64,000 bases of DNA, from positions 186,001-250,000 of the forward strand of contig CAYUVH010000007.1 in assembly GCA_964448135.1 (NCBI GenBank). The letters are read 5' to 3'. The first letter of the stretch is position 1, and the number at the start of each line of letters is the position of its first letter. A program made the position numbers and the translations under genes. The stretch is from CAYUVH01 sp964448135 (GTDB lineage Bacteria; Verrucomicrobiota; Verrucomicrobiia; Limisphaerales; UBA8199). The notes beneath the pieces were generated by a model. That model ran no database searches, was not told the DNA's origin, and saw only the letters and a list, made by a program, of their open reading frames with translations. This document shows, in pieces, positions 52,790 to 61,484 of this stretch.

Positions 52790-53929
52790 ATGTCCACCGA
52801 CCCCGCCGGCTCCAAACACCGCAAGATCAGCAAGCGCCTCGAGATCGAAATCGCGACCGGCAAATACGGCCCCGGCGCGCGATTGCCCAGCGAAATTCAG
52901 CTCGTCGAACAGTACACCGTCTCCCGCCCCACCGTCGCGCGCGCGTTGCGCGATCTCGAAGCCAAGGGCCTCGTTGAACGCCGCGCCGGTTCCGGCACCT
53001 ATGTCAAATCCGGCCAGCCTCAGCGCGGCAATTCCCAGCGCGTCCTCGGCCTCCTCGTGCCCGGGCTGCCGAACACCGAAATTTTCCACATCATCTGCGG
53101 CGAGATCGCCAGCCTCGCCCGCGTGCAGGAATACGGCCTGCTCTGGGGCGGCTCCACCAGCCCGCGCCTCGACGCCGACGCCAGCCTCAAACACGCCGAG
53201 GAGATTTGCTCCCAATTCATCGAACGCGAAATCAGCGGCGTCTTCTTCGCGCCCGCCGAACTCCAGCCCAAACAGGAGGAGGCCAACCTGCGCATCGCCG
53301 AATCCCTCCGCGAAGCCGGCATTCCCGTCGTGCTCATCGATCGTGATCTCACCCCCTTCCCCAAGCGCAGCGATTTCGATCTCGTCGGCATCGACAACTT
53401 CGCCGGCGGCTACATGATCGCCGAACACCTCATCAAACTCGGCTGCCAGCGCATCCTCTTCGTCTCCCGCCCGCTCTCCGCCGGCACCGTGAGCGCCCGC
53501 GTCGCCGGCGTGCGCGAAGCCATCGCCCAAAATCATCTCAATTGCGATCCCAACTGGATCCGCGAAGGCGATCCTTCCAACGTGAAATTCGTCCGCTCCC
53601 TCGTCTCCGGCCGCCTCGCCGACGCCGTCATCTGCGCCAACGACGACACCGCCGCCGTGCTCATCCGCACCATGGAACAGCAAGGCATGCACCCTCCGCG
53701 CGACATCCGCGTCGTCGGCTTCGACGACGTCAAATACGCCACCCTGGTCTCCGTCCCCCTCACCACCATCCACCAACCCTGCCGCGACATTGCCATCGTT
53801 GCTTTCCAGACCATGATGCGCCGCCTCGCCGAACCCACCCTGCCCGTCCAAAGCATCAGCCTCACCCCGCACCTCGTCGTCCGCGAATCCTGCGGCGCCT
53901 ACTACTCCTCGAAGAAAACCCCGGCCTGA
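52790..53929 (+). CDS. GntR/LacI-type chimeric transcriptional regulator
   Basis: 379 residues from the ATG at 52790 (a TTG two codons earlier is possible). The N-terminal winged-helix GntR domain has KRLEIEIATGKYGPGARLPS, EYTVSRPTVARALRDLE-like VSRPTVARALRDLEAKGLVE and RRAGSGTYV. Residues about 82-375 form a LacI-type sugar-binding domain: RVLGLLVPGLPNTEIFHIIC, VVLIDRDLTPFP, GIDNFAGGYMIAEHLIKLGC and VVGFDDVKYATLVSVPLTTIHQP. This architecture is that of AraR-like repressors, which sense a sugar. It is divergent from the fructan operon and is the most likely local regulator. Codon use is very C-rich. Confidence 0.9.
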   Translation: MSTDPAGSKHRKISKRLEIEIATGKYGPGARLPSEIQLVEQYTVSRPTVARALRDLEAKGLVERRAGSGTYVKSGQPQRGNSQRVLGLLVPGLPNTEIFHIICGEIASLARVQEYGLLWGGSTSPRLDADASLKHAEEICSQFIEREISGVFFAPAELQPKQEEANLRIAESLREAGIPVVLIDRDLTPFPKRSDFDLVGIDNFAGGYMIAEHLIKLGCQRILFVSRPLSAGTVSARVAGVREAIAQNHLNCDPNWIREGDPSNVKFVRSLVSGRLADAVICANDDTAAVLIRTMEQQGMHPPRDIRVVGFDDVKYATLVSVPLTTIHQPCRDIAIVAFQTMMRRLAEPTLPVQSISLTPHLVVRESCGAYYSSKKTPA

Positions 53930-53964
53930 TCAAAGGTTGGATTGAGATCCGGGTTCCTCGGTAG

Positions 53965-53986
53965 GGCGCGCAATCCCTTGCGCGCC
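53965..53986. repeat. 9-bp GC-rich hairpin after the regulator gene
   Basis: GGCGCGCAA (53965-53973) and TTGCGCGCC (53978-53986) form a perfect stem with a TCCC loop, preceded by GTA. The 'GTAG + GC stem' layout resembles the hairpins at 6989 and 56694. No T-run follows. Confidence 0.6.
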
Positions 53987-54110
53987 GTCGTGAGCCCGCT
54001 GGGAAATCGTCCCACTGTAGCAACACCGTGTCCGCTTCCAACCACACCCAGCCTCCGCCGCCAAAACATTTCGGCTTGAACCACCCGTGACGACAAACAT
54101 AATTGCCCGC

Positions 54111-55079
54111 ATGAAGGTAAGCATCTTGCTGTTCCTGGGCGCTGCATTCTTCTTCCGCGCTTCGTCGACTTTTGCCGGGGACACCATCTCATTCACGAAC
54201 AACGATGAGGCGGTGCTGAACGCCGAGGTGGTAAAGATCAAGTCCGGCTTGCTTATCTATCGACTCCAAGACGGCGGCGCGGGCTCGATACCCCTCAAGA
54301 GTCTGCCTCCCGATGTGCAGAAAAAATACGGCTACGAGCCGCCGGAAGCCAAAACGACCGCGGCACCGCCAGCCCCCGCGCAACCAGCTGCCACTACTCC
54401 ACTGCCAACGGTTCCGACCACGACCGCCACGCCCGTTCCCGCGACCGCTCGCATCAACTCGACCCGCAACGCCAGGCCACCGACCAGTTCCGGTGCAAGT
54501 TTACCCAACTATGGTGCCCAGCCGTCCGCCACCACCTACAGCCCGCGCTCGTTAGCTCGGGAGCGCGATCCCATCACCTACCGAAGCAACCCCATCCGGC
54601 AGCACGGCACCCAAAAGATGAACTTTTCCGAGGGCATCGCCTGGATCGCCAACGAACCTCCTCGCGAAACCAAATACACCGAGGGAACCGCCATGTATGC
54701 CGAATGGCAGACCCAGCGCGGAAAATTCCAATCCGCTTACGACAAGTGGGCCCGATACCTCTGCGGCGCCACCCTGCACGACCAGGCACTCGTGAGCGGC
54801 CACGTGATCGAAAGCCGGCCCGAAGGCCTGGTCATTGAAATGATCGTCTACGAAATGCAACCCGGCTCGGTCCGGCGACAGGGTTCGGCTCTGATCAACA
54901 CCTCCTCCGAGCGAGCCGTGAGTAAACAGATTCTCCTGATGAACGTGCCGGACCTGCCCACCGAACGCGGAGGTCTGTCCGAGCAGATCAACCTTCCCGT
55001 GTTTGCCTTTCCCGCCGGCTTCCGCCGCTGCGGCAGCGTCACCCTCGAAGCCTTCGACTACGGCAAACCCGTCAAATAA
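54111..55079 (+). CDS. secreted hypothetical protein with Pro/Thr-rich linker
   Basis: 322 residues from the ATG at 54111, which gives the signal peptide MKVSILLFLGAAFFFRASST; a GTG at 54087 is also in frame. Residues about 22-75 form a small SH3-like beta domain (NAEVVKIKSGLLIYRLQDGG, IPLKSLPPDVQKKYGY). A linker rich in Pro, Ala and Thr follows (about 80-150), then a C-terminal domain (VSGHVIESRPEGLVIEM, NLPVFAFPAGFRRCGSVTLE). Similar N-terminal 'translation of KLPxxVQKKYGY' units occur in other Verrucomicrobia envelope proteins. Function unknown. Confidence 0.65.
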   Translation: MKVSILLFLGAAFFFRASSTFAGDTISFTNNDEAVLNAEVVKIKSGLLIYRLQDGGAGSIPLKSLPPDVQKKYGYEPPEAKTTAAPPAPAQPAATTPLPTVPTTTATPVPATARINSTRNARPPTSSGASLPNYGAQPSATTYSPRSLARERDPITYRSNPIRQHGTQKMNFSEGIAWIANEPPRETKYTEGTAMYAEWQTQRGKFQSAYDKWARYLCGATLHDQALVSGHVIESRPEGLVIEMIVYEMQPGSVRRQGSALINTSSERAVSKQILLMNVPDLPTERGGLSEQINLPVFAFPAGFRRCGSVTLEAFDYGKPVK

Positions 55080-55156
55080 TTGCCGAATCAATTCCTCTAA
55101 ATTTGGAGGCTGGTCCTTGGTTCTTGGTGTTTGGTCCTTTCCTCGCTTTGCGAGGA

Positions 55157-55242
<86 letters not shown>

Positions 55243-55320
55243 AGCCGCCCGAACGGGACGCGAAATTTGCCGTAATCGCCCTTCCTTGTCAATCCGCGCC
55301 CGCTCGCCTATTTTTGAGCA

Positions 55321-56664
55321 ATGTTCGATACTTTAAGCGGAAAACTGCAGAACGCCTTCCGCAACCTTCGCGGCCTCGGCAAAATCTCCGAGTCCAACGT
55401 CACCGACTCCCTCCGCGAAGTCCGCCTCGCCCTCCTCGAAGCCGACGTCAATTTCCAGGTCGCCCGCGATTTCATCGAACGCGTCAAAACCAAGTCCATC
55501 GGCGCCGAAGTCATCCAGAGCGTCCAACCGGGCCAGCAGATCATCAAGATCATCCACGACGAACTCGTGGACCTCCTCGGCTCCACCAACGCCAGCCTCC
55601 AGCTCAGCGGCAACCCCGCCTGCCTTATGATGGCCGGCCTCCACGGCTCCGGCAAAACCACCTCCAGCGCCAAGCTCGCCAAGCTCCTCCTCAAACAGGG
55701 CCGCACCCCGCTCCTCGTCGCCGCCGACGTCTATCGCCCCGCCGCCATGGACCAGTTGGAAACCCTCGCGAAACAAGCCGGCGTGCCGAGCTTCCTCATG
55801 CGCGGCGAGAAGGACGTCCTCAAGATCGCCCGCGGCGCGCTCGATTTCGCCCGCGCGAACAACCGCAACACCATCATCTTCGACACCGCCGGCCGCCTGC
55901 AAATTGACGAACCCCTCGTCCAGGAACTCGTCCGCCTCCGTGACCTCGTCAAGCCCCAGGAAATCCTCCTCGTCCTCGACGCCGCCACCGGCCAGGAAGC
56001 CGTCAACGTCGCCACCCATTTCGACAAGGCCCTCAACATCACCGGCGCCATCCTCACCAAGCTCGACGGCGACGCCCGCGGCGGCGCGGCCCTCAGCATG
56101 AAGGCCGTCACCAGCAAGCCCATCAAGTTCATGGGCCTCGGCGAAAAGCTCGACGAATTCGAGCCCTTCCACCCCGAGCGCATGGCCTCGCGCATCCTCG
56201 GCATGGGCGACGTCATCAGCCTCGTCGAACGCGCCGCCGAAGCCATCTCCGCCGACGACGCGCAAAAGCTCGAGGAGAAAATGAAAAAGGGCCAGCTCAC
56301 GCTGGAGGATTTTCTCGATCAACTGCGCCAGATGAAAAAGCTCGGCCCGCTCTCCTCCCTCGTCGGCATGCTGCCCGGCGCCGATCAGATGAAAGGCGCC
56401 GACCTCGAAAAAGGCGAAAAAGAAATGCGCCAGATGGAAGCCATGATCTGCTCCATGACGCTTCAGGAGCGACGCAAACCGGACCTCCTGAACGCCAAAC
56501 GCCGCCAGCGCATCGCCAAAGGCAGCGGCACCACCGTCACCGAGCTCAACTCCATGCTCAACAAATTCTTCCAGATGCAGCAGATGATGAAGAAAATGGG
56601 CAAGTTCCAAAAAATGATGTCCCGCATGGGCGGCGGCGCCGCCGGCTTCATGGGCAGGCGGTGA
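55321..56664 (+). CDS. ffh: signal recognition particle protein Ffh
   Basis: 447 residues, the usual length. N domain (about 1-90), then the SRP GTPase: GLHGSGKTTSSAKLAKLL (P-loop, about 106), DTAGRLQ (about 187), TKLDGDARGGAALS (about 247) and GLGEKLDEFEPFHPERMASR. A methionine-rich M domain (about 300-447) ends QMQQMMKKMGKFQKMMSRMG with the RNA-binding helices. Ffh binds signal sequences and 4.5S RNA and targets ribosomes to FtsY. No SRP RNA gene was recognised near by. Confidence 0.97.
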   Translation: MFDTLSGKLQNAFRNLRGLGKISESNVTDSLREVRLALLEADVNFQVARDFIERVKTKSIGAEVIQSVQPGQQIIKIIHDELVDLLGSTNASLQLSGNPACLMMAGLHGSGKTTSSAKLAKLLLKQGRTPLLVAADVYRPAAMDQLETLAKQAGVPSFLMRGEKDVLKIARGALDFARANNRNTIIFDTAGRLQIDEPLVQELVRLRDLVKPQEILLVLDAATGQEAVNVATHFDKALNITGAILTKLDGDARGGAALSMKAVTSKPIKFMGLGEKLDEFEPFHPERMASRILGMGDVISLVERAAEAISADDAQKLEEKMKKGQLTLEDFLDQLRQMKKLGPLSSLVGMLPGADQMKGADLEKGEKEMRQMEAMICSMTLQERRKPDLLNAKRRQRIAKGSGTTVTELNSMLNKFFQMQQMMKKMGKFQKMMSRMGGGAAGFMGRR

Positions 56665-56693
56665 TCTCTCCCGTTGCACTGAACCGCCCTCGT

Positions 56694-56719
56694 CCGTAGC
56701 GCAGGCGTCCTCGCCTGCG
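56694..56719. repeat. dispersed hairpin repeat (CCGTAGCGCAGGCGTC family) after ffh
   Basis: CCGTAGCGCAGGCGTC (56694-56709) is identical to 12816-12831. Here it forms the hairpin CGCAGGCG (56700-56707)/CGCCTGCG (56712-56719) with loop TCCT. It lies 30 bases after the ffh stop codon and has no T-run. Confidence 0.75.
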
Positions 56720-56889
56720 AGTTTACACACAGTCCCGGTGCGTGTCCCTTCTGTGAGTGCTTTTTCCGCGAGCCTGATTCCCCTTCTGTGCAAAGCTTGA
56801 CAATTCCCCGCCGCTGACCCGAAATGATCGCGCGGGGGTTCTTTTACGTACAACCACAATTTAATGGTCTGCGGTTCGACTTCGGGAAT

Positions 56890-57918
56890 ATGAAAATCTC
56901 CAAACTGCTCCTGGGGCTGGGCGCCATGATCTCTTCCATAATCGCTCAATCAACTTCGGCGCAAACCTCGCCTGTCCTCGGCGCGCAACTCTACGCCGGG
57001 GTTACCATTACCGGCACCACCGGCGGCCTGTACGCCGTGCAAGCCAGCACCGACCCCTCGAATTCGAACAGTTGGTCCTGCGTGGCCCTGGTTCAATTGC
57101 CGGCCACAAATTACCTGTGGACCGACACCTCCAAAACTACTTCCACCGGACAGCGGTTTTACCGGACTGTCTTGATGTCCACGAACCTCGTTTCGATACT
57201 GCCCGGCACCTTCACCATGGGCAGCCCAACCAACGAGGCCTTGCGGAATTCTGACGAGGCGCAACATGTGGTCACCCTCAGCCGCAGCTTTTACATGGGA
57301 AAATATCCGGTGACCCAGGGAGAATACCTGGCCATCCGCGGCAGCAATCCAAGTTCCCATACGGGCGACCCCAACTACCCGGTCGAACACGTCCGCTGGG
57401 TGGAGGCCACCAACTATTGCGGCCTGCGCACGGCACAGGAGCAGGCGGCCGGATTAATCCCCACGAATTGGGTCTATCGCCTGCCCACGGAATCCGAATG
57501 GGAATACGCGTGCCGGGCTGGAAGAACCACCGCGTTCTATCTGGGATCGGCCCTTCGCTCGCAGCAGGCCAATTTCGCCGGCACCAATGAATATGACGCC
57601 GCCATCGGGAACATCCCCAACCCGAGTGGCGTCCGGGTCGGTGACACCACGGTGGTGGGAAGCTATGCGCCGAATGGATGGGGATTGTATGACATGGCTG
57701 GTAACGTACAGGAGTTGTGCCAGGACTGGTACGACGCCTACCCATCCACGCCGGTGACCGATCCGCAAGGGCCCGCATCGGGAAGCCAGCGTGTATTTCG
57801 AGGCGGCGCCTTCTCTCTGAGCGCGGTGGATTGCCGGTCCGCGGTCCGCGCCGCCGTCGCTCCCAACAGCACTGGTTTCCGCAATGGCTTCCGCGTCGTT
57901 TTGGCTCGCGTCCCTTGA
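56890..57918 (+). CDS. secreted SUMF1/FGE-domain protein, paralogue 1
   Basis: 342 residues from the ATG at 56890 (MKISKLLLGLGAMISSIIAQ, signal peptide). Residues about 25-100 form the FYR-type module (TSTGQRFYRTV). A formylglycine-generating-enzyme-like (SUMF1) domain then begins LPGTFTMGSPTNEALRNSDE and contains YRLPTESEWEYACRAGR, NGWGLYDMAGNVQELCQDWY, RVFRGGAFSLS and GFRNGFRVV. Only one Cys (DCRS) is found where true FGEs have a catalytic pair, so sulfatase activation is doubtful. No sulfatase gene is in the window. Confidence 0.85.
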   Translation: MKISKLLLGLGAMISSIIAQSTSAQTSPVLGAQLYAGVTITGTTGGLYAVQASTDPSNSNSWSCVALVQLPATNYLWTDTSKTTSTGQRFYRTVLMSTNLVSILPGTFTMGSPTNEALRNSDEAQHVVTLSRSFYMGKYPVTQGEYLAIRGSNPSSHTGDPNYPVEHVRWVEATNYCGLRTAQEQAAGLIPTNWVYRLPTESEWEYACRAGRTTAFYLGSALRSQQANFAGTNEYDAAIGNIPNPSGVRVGDTTVVGSYAPNGWGLYDMAGNVQELCQDWYDAYPSTPVTDPQGPASGSQRVFRGGAFSLSAVDCRSAVRAAVAPNSTGFRNGFRVVLARVP

Positions 57919-57959
57919 AGCCGCCCACCCTCACTCACCGCCAGACAGCGAGAATTCAC

Positions 57960-57979
57960 CAGTGCCCGGGCAGGCACTG
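57960..57979. repeat. 7-bp hairpin between the two SUMF1 genes
   Basis: CAGTGCC (57960-57966) and GGCACTG (57973-57979) pair around a 6-nt loop, 42 bases after the first SUMF1 gene. No T-run follows. Confidence 0.45.
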
Positions 57980-58037
57980 AAATATGGATGGAGTTGCTAA
58001 ACCCTTCCGCTAAACTTCCCCTCCATCCGGCCGAATC

Positions 58038-59189
58038 ATGAGAAACAAATTGCATTGCCTGTTCATCGGCCTGGCGTTCATCGCTGGTCTCCGCCCCGTC
58101 ACCGCCCAGGTCACCAATCTGGGAATCGCCCCGATCGCGGGCGGGCGCTCCCTGCTCTACTGGCCCGTCAGCCCGACGAACTATCTCTTACAAACAGTCA
58201 CCAACCTCGCCTCCACCAACTGGGTGACGGCCACCAACGCCGTCGCTGTCAACGCGGCCACCGTCTCGAACTCCAGCCCGGCGGGTTATTTCCGCCTGCT
58301 GGCCACCACGAACCCCATCGCCGGCATGGCGCGCATCCCGGCGGGCTCGTTCAAAATGGGCAATTATCTTTTCTCCACCACCGCCACCAACGACCTGGAC
58401 ATCACGAACGCCATCCCCACCACCGTATACGTGTCGGAGTTCTACATGGACGTGAACCTGGTCAGTTCCAATCAATGGGCCGCCGTCTATGGCTACGGCG
58501 TAAGCCATGGTTACACCTTCGGCCATGTCGGTTTTGCCAAAGCGGGGAACTTCCCGATCTCGCAGTTGAGTTGGCTCGATTGCGCGGCGTGGTGCAACGC
58601 GAAGTCGGCGCAGGCGGGGCTCTCGCCGTGCTATTACACCGATGGGGGATCGACGCAGGTGTTCACGAACGCCAGCACTTTTGCGTTTTTATATCTGAAC
58701 CTGGCCAAAAACGGGTATCGGCTGCCGACCGAAGCCGAGTGGGAAAAGGCGGCCCGGGGCGGCGTCATCGGCAACCGCTTTCCGTGGGGCCACACCATCA
58801 CCGAGAACCAGGCCAACTACACTGCCAACCCCGGCACGCCCGCCTATGACTTGGCCTCCTACAGCGGTTCCAATACGAACTTCCCCGGCCCGGGCGGCTC
58901 CTCCAGTCCGACCGGGTCGTTTCCTCCGAACCCATATGGATTGTATGACATGGCGGGGAATTTTTCCGAGTGGTGTTGGGACTGGTATCCCGTTCCGCCC
59001 ATTCCGTACCAGTCGGGCAGTCCCTATCTGGGCGGCACCGACCCACTGGGCCCGGGCTCCGGAAGCGGCCACGTCATGCGCGGCGGCAATTGGTTTGAAC
59101 CCGCCACCACCGCCCGCTGCGCCTTCCGCACCTCCGCCGGCGACACCTCCCCCGTGGGCGGCTTTCGCTGTGTGACCAGGCCAAATTAG
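58038..59189 (+). CDS. secreted SUMF1/FGE-domain protein, paralogue 2
   Basis: 383 residues. Signal peptide MRNKLHCLFIGLAFIAGLRP. The same layout as its neighbour: an N-terminal FYR-type module (LLYWPVSPTNYLLQTVTNLA ... PAGYFRLL, about 35-98), then the SUMF1 domain: MARIPAGSFKMGNYLF, VYVSEFYMDVNLVSSNQW, YRLPTEAEWEKAARGG, FPPNPYGLYDMAGNFSEWCW and HVMRGGNWFEPATTARCAFR. Again only one of the two FGE catalytic Cys positions is Cys. Tandem paralogues of this type often have binding or structural roles; the function here is unknown. Confidence 0.86.
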   Translation: MRNKLHCLFIGLAFIAGLRPVTAQVTNLGIAPIAGGRSLLYWPVSPTNYLLQTVTNLASTNWVTATNAVAVNAATVSNSSPAGYFRLLATTNPIAGMARIPAGSFKMGNYLFSTTATNDLDITNAIPTTVYVSEFYMDVNLVSSNQWAAVYGYGVSHGYTFGHVGFAKAGNFPISQLSWLDCAAWCNAKSAQAGLSPCYYTDGGSTQVFTNASTFAFLYLNLAKNGYRLPTEAEWEKAARGGVIGNRFPWGHTITENQANYTANPGTPAYDLASYSGSNTNFPGPGGSSSPTGSFPPNPYGLYDMAGNFSEWCWDWYPVPPIPYQSGSPYLGGTDPLGPGSGSGHVMRGGNWFEPATTARCAFRTSAGDTSPVGGFRCVTRPN

Positions 59190-59696
59190 CGTTCCCCAAA
59201 TAAGCCCACATTCCTCGGCGTTACCGCCTTTCTACTAACCTCTACCGAGGGCCGAACACATCTGTGCCGCTGATTTTCACAACTCTCCGGCGAGTTCCCC
59301 AACCTCGTCACCAACCCAACCGCCGAAAGCCAAAACCAAAGTCCTGAAGGGACGAAATATAACAGCCCGGGGTAAAGCGACTCAGGGAGCGACGCCCCGG
59401 GTCAAGACGCCCCACCACTCACCTCCCATGTTTCCCTTCTGGATTGGCGCGCACATCGCGCCAATCCAGAAGGGAAACATGGGAGGAAGCCCCAAGGGGC
59501 AGGAGCGAGAGCAAGAATGAGTTTACCACCCGCCGCAGATGGCTGATCTTCTCGATCTAGAAGGAAATTCGCTTGTGAAGATCCTGAGTCCTTTGCGGGG
59601 TTGGTCAAAAGTGTAAATAGTGAGAGACACTTGCACGCGTTGGAACTGGGTCGGAAACAGCTTTTCCGAAAGTGGTCTCTCCGCTAATCTCAGCGT
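59190..59696. other. intergenic stretch with dispersed repeat and long perfect palindrome
   Basis: No gene is seen in 507 bases. It contains a repeat-like block at about 59342-59407 (CCTGAAGGGACGAAATATAA, then the hairpin CCCGGGG 59366-59372/CCCCGGG 59395-59401) and directly after it the 30-bp perfect inverted repeat at 59422-59486. The promoter of the next gene probably lies after 59600. Confidence 0.6.
59422..59486. repeat. perfect 30-bp inverted repeat with 5-nt loop
   Basis: Left arm 59422-59451 (CCTCCCATGTTTCCCTTCTG, continuing GATTGGCGCG) and right arm 59457-59486 are exact reverse complements, with loop CACAT. A 30-bp stem with no mismatch is far longer than a terminator stem and suggests a recent insertion or a functional hairpin. 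Confidence 0.9.
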
Positions 59697-60851
59697 ATGG
59701 GTAATGGACGCACCGACGCAGATAGCGGATTCATCTCTAAGACCCTCCGCTTCGGTATAACGATAGCCCTTGCGGGCGTCATGATCAGTGCGGAAGCGCA
59801 AATCACGAACTGGACGTCCATCCCGAGCTCTCCGCTCACTGGGCCGCCGATGAGTGTAGCCTTTGGCAATGGACGTTACATCGCAACGCTTGAATTGGAT
59901 TACAACTCGTTTCTCATTTCCGACAACGGCAGAGACTGGAGCAGGCGCCTCATCCCTTACACGCTCACAAATCAGCCAATCGTACGTTTTGCAGGCGATC
60001 GATTCTTTCTTCTGTCAAAACCCATGCTTTCCTCGACGGACGGGCTTAACTGGATAAGTTACACGAACGCTGTTGTGCCGATTGCCCTCGCTTTTGGAAA
60101 CGGCAGATACGTGGCAGTAACCTATGCTTCTCCCAGCATTTTCGTATCCACAGATGCAACCAACTGGACCGTGGCCTCCGCCACGGTTTTGAAACTTCGT
60201 GACCTGACTTTCGGCGCGGGCTTGTTTGTTGCTTGCGGAGACTCCAGTATTGTCATCAGCTCGCCTGACGGCTTGAACTGGGCGTATGCCTCGTGGTTGT
60301 ATCCGAACAATCTTAAATCCATCTGTTATGGTAATGGCAGGTTTGTGTTGCCGAGCTATATGGACGGGCTCCTTACCTCAACCGATGCTGTCAATTGGAC
60401 ACATATCCCATACACGCCTTCCGCCTTCGGCGATATCCCCAATGGCCGCATTGTCTGGGGACGTGGGTCCTTCATTAGTAACGTCGGCAATCCCACAGCT
60501 AGTGGTTGTTTTACATCAACAGACGCCACAAATTGGGTGGTTACGGACCTGGTTACAGATTGCACCTTTTCGACAACCACTTGCTACGCATGTTCGGGCC
60601 CCGGCTTTAAAGAATCCAACCTGCTCGTTGCACCGTCGAACGCCCCAAGCAAGTTAACGATCACACTCCATCCAGGAATCGAGGTAATCGGGAACGTTGG
60701 CAACCGCTACCGCATTGAATTCGCCGACGGCCTCACTCAAACGAATTGGGCCACGGCAACCGAGTTCTATCTTCAACAAAATCCAACGCTTTGGCTCGAT
60801 CCTCATCCCGCAACGGGAAACCGCTACTATCGTTCCGTACGTTTAGACTGA
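59697..60851 (+). CDS. secreted beta-propeller-like protein, hypothetical
   Basis: 384 residues. Signal peptide near residues 14-37 (TLRFGITIALAGVMISAEAQ). The body repeats 'STDxxNWT...IxYGNGRFV' about six times (SSTDGLNWISYT, VSTDATNWTVAS, SSPDGLNWAYAS, TSTDAVNWTHIP, TSTDATNWVVTD), a sialidase/BNR-like blade pattern. It ends in the FYR-type module GNRYYRSVRLD. Base composition is visibly more AT-rich than its neighbours, a possible sign of transfer. No catalytic residues were recognised. Confidence 0.7.
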   Translation: MGNGRTDADSGFISKTLRFGITIALAGVMISAEAQITNWTSIPSSPLTGPPMSVAFGNGRYIATLELDYNSFLISDNGRDWSRRLIPYTLTNQPIVRFAGDRFFLLSKPMLSSTDGLNWISYTNAVVPIALAFGNGRYVAVTYASPSIFVSTDATNWTVASATVLKLRDLTFGAGLFVACGDSSIVISSPDGLNWAYASWLYPNNLKSICYGNGRFVLPSYMDGLLTSTDAVNWTHIPYTPSAFGDIPNGRIVWGRGSFISNVGNPTASGCFTSTDATNWVVTDLVTDCTFSTTTCYACSGPGFKESNLLVAPSNAPSKLTITLHPGIEVIGNVGNRYRIEFADGLTQTNWATATEFYLQQNPTLWLDPHPATGNRYYRSVRLD

Positions 60852-60918
60852 TTAACTGGTTGTAAGCCGACGAAGGGAAAATTCACTACTGAATCCCTGC
60901 GCTGCGCCAAACCCGCCC

Positions 60919-61323
60919 TCAAACCCAGCGCCGTACCGCTTCAGCCGTATCCGACGGCAACTGATTGAAGCACAGTCTCGCCTGGGGCGCGTGTTCGTGC
61001 GCCACGTTGAGCAACTTCTCGAACAGCAGAAAATTCGCCGGGACGACCCTCAATCCTGCTCCGATCATGATACAATCGAAACGTTTCCGCTGGAGGCAAC
61101 TTCGCAGAACCGCCTCGGCCGTTTCGCCAAAGTCCGTCAAACACAATTGCACGTCGTATCCGAGACCGGTTAATTCCGCCCCGCAGGCCTTGAGCCCCGC
61201 CATCACCTTCTCCGCCGTCATCCCCGGCGCGTAGCCAGGTTTTGAAAAATCAATCAGCGTCGGCTCCAGCCCCACGATAAGTACGCTCTTCTTGTCTTCC
61301 ATAATTGCCTCCGGTTGGTTCAT
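60919..61323 (-). CDS. conserved hypothetical protein, cytoplasmic
   Basis: 134 residues; the ATG at 61302 (MEDKKSVLIVGLEPTLIDFS) may be the true start. The fold looks Rossmann-like: an opening beta strand SVLIVGLEP, then FDCIMIGAGLRVVPANFLLF with a Gly-rich turn and a C-terminal helix. No signal peptide is present. It recalls short response-regulator-like proteins found widely in bacteria, but no Asp phospho-acceptor could be placed. Function unknown. Confidence 0.6.
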   Translation of the reverse strand: MNQPEAIMEDKKSVLIVGLEPTLIDFSKPGYAPGMTAEKVMAGLKACGAELTGLGYDVQLCLTDFGETAEAVLRSCLQRKRFDCIMIGAGLRVVPANFLLFEKLLNVAHEHAPQARLCFNQLPSDTAEAVRRWV

Positions 61324-61484
61324 GCATTAATGCCAGGCTCCGCACATTCCCCTGCCGATAAGGTAAATCCTGCGCCCCCGCAACCCAAAAACCCTCGAAC
61401 CGTCCTCCACCTCCCGATTCATTTTTTGCGACTTTTGCGCCTTTTCGCGGCTGATCAGTTTCACGTCTTTCTGAACACCCACTG

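Noticed and set aside
52700..53872. 390-residue open frame opposite the GntR/LacI-type gene
   Set aside because: Composition is Gly/Ala/Asp-rich with no family pattern, and the plus-strand gene has clear DNA-binding and sugar-binding domains.
55333..56949. 538-residue open frame opposite ffh
   Set aside because: It mirrors ffh, whose motifs are unmistakable. The frame stays open because ffh codons end in C or G.
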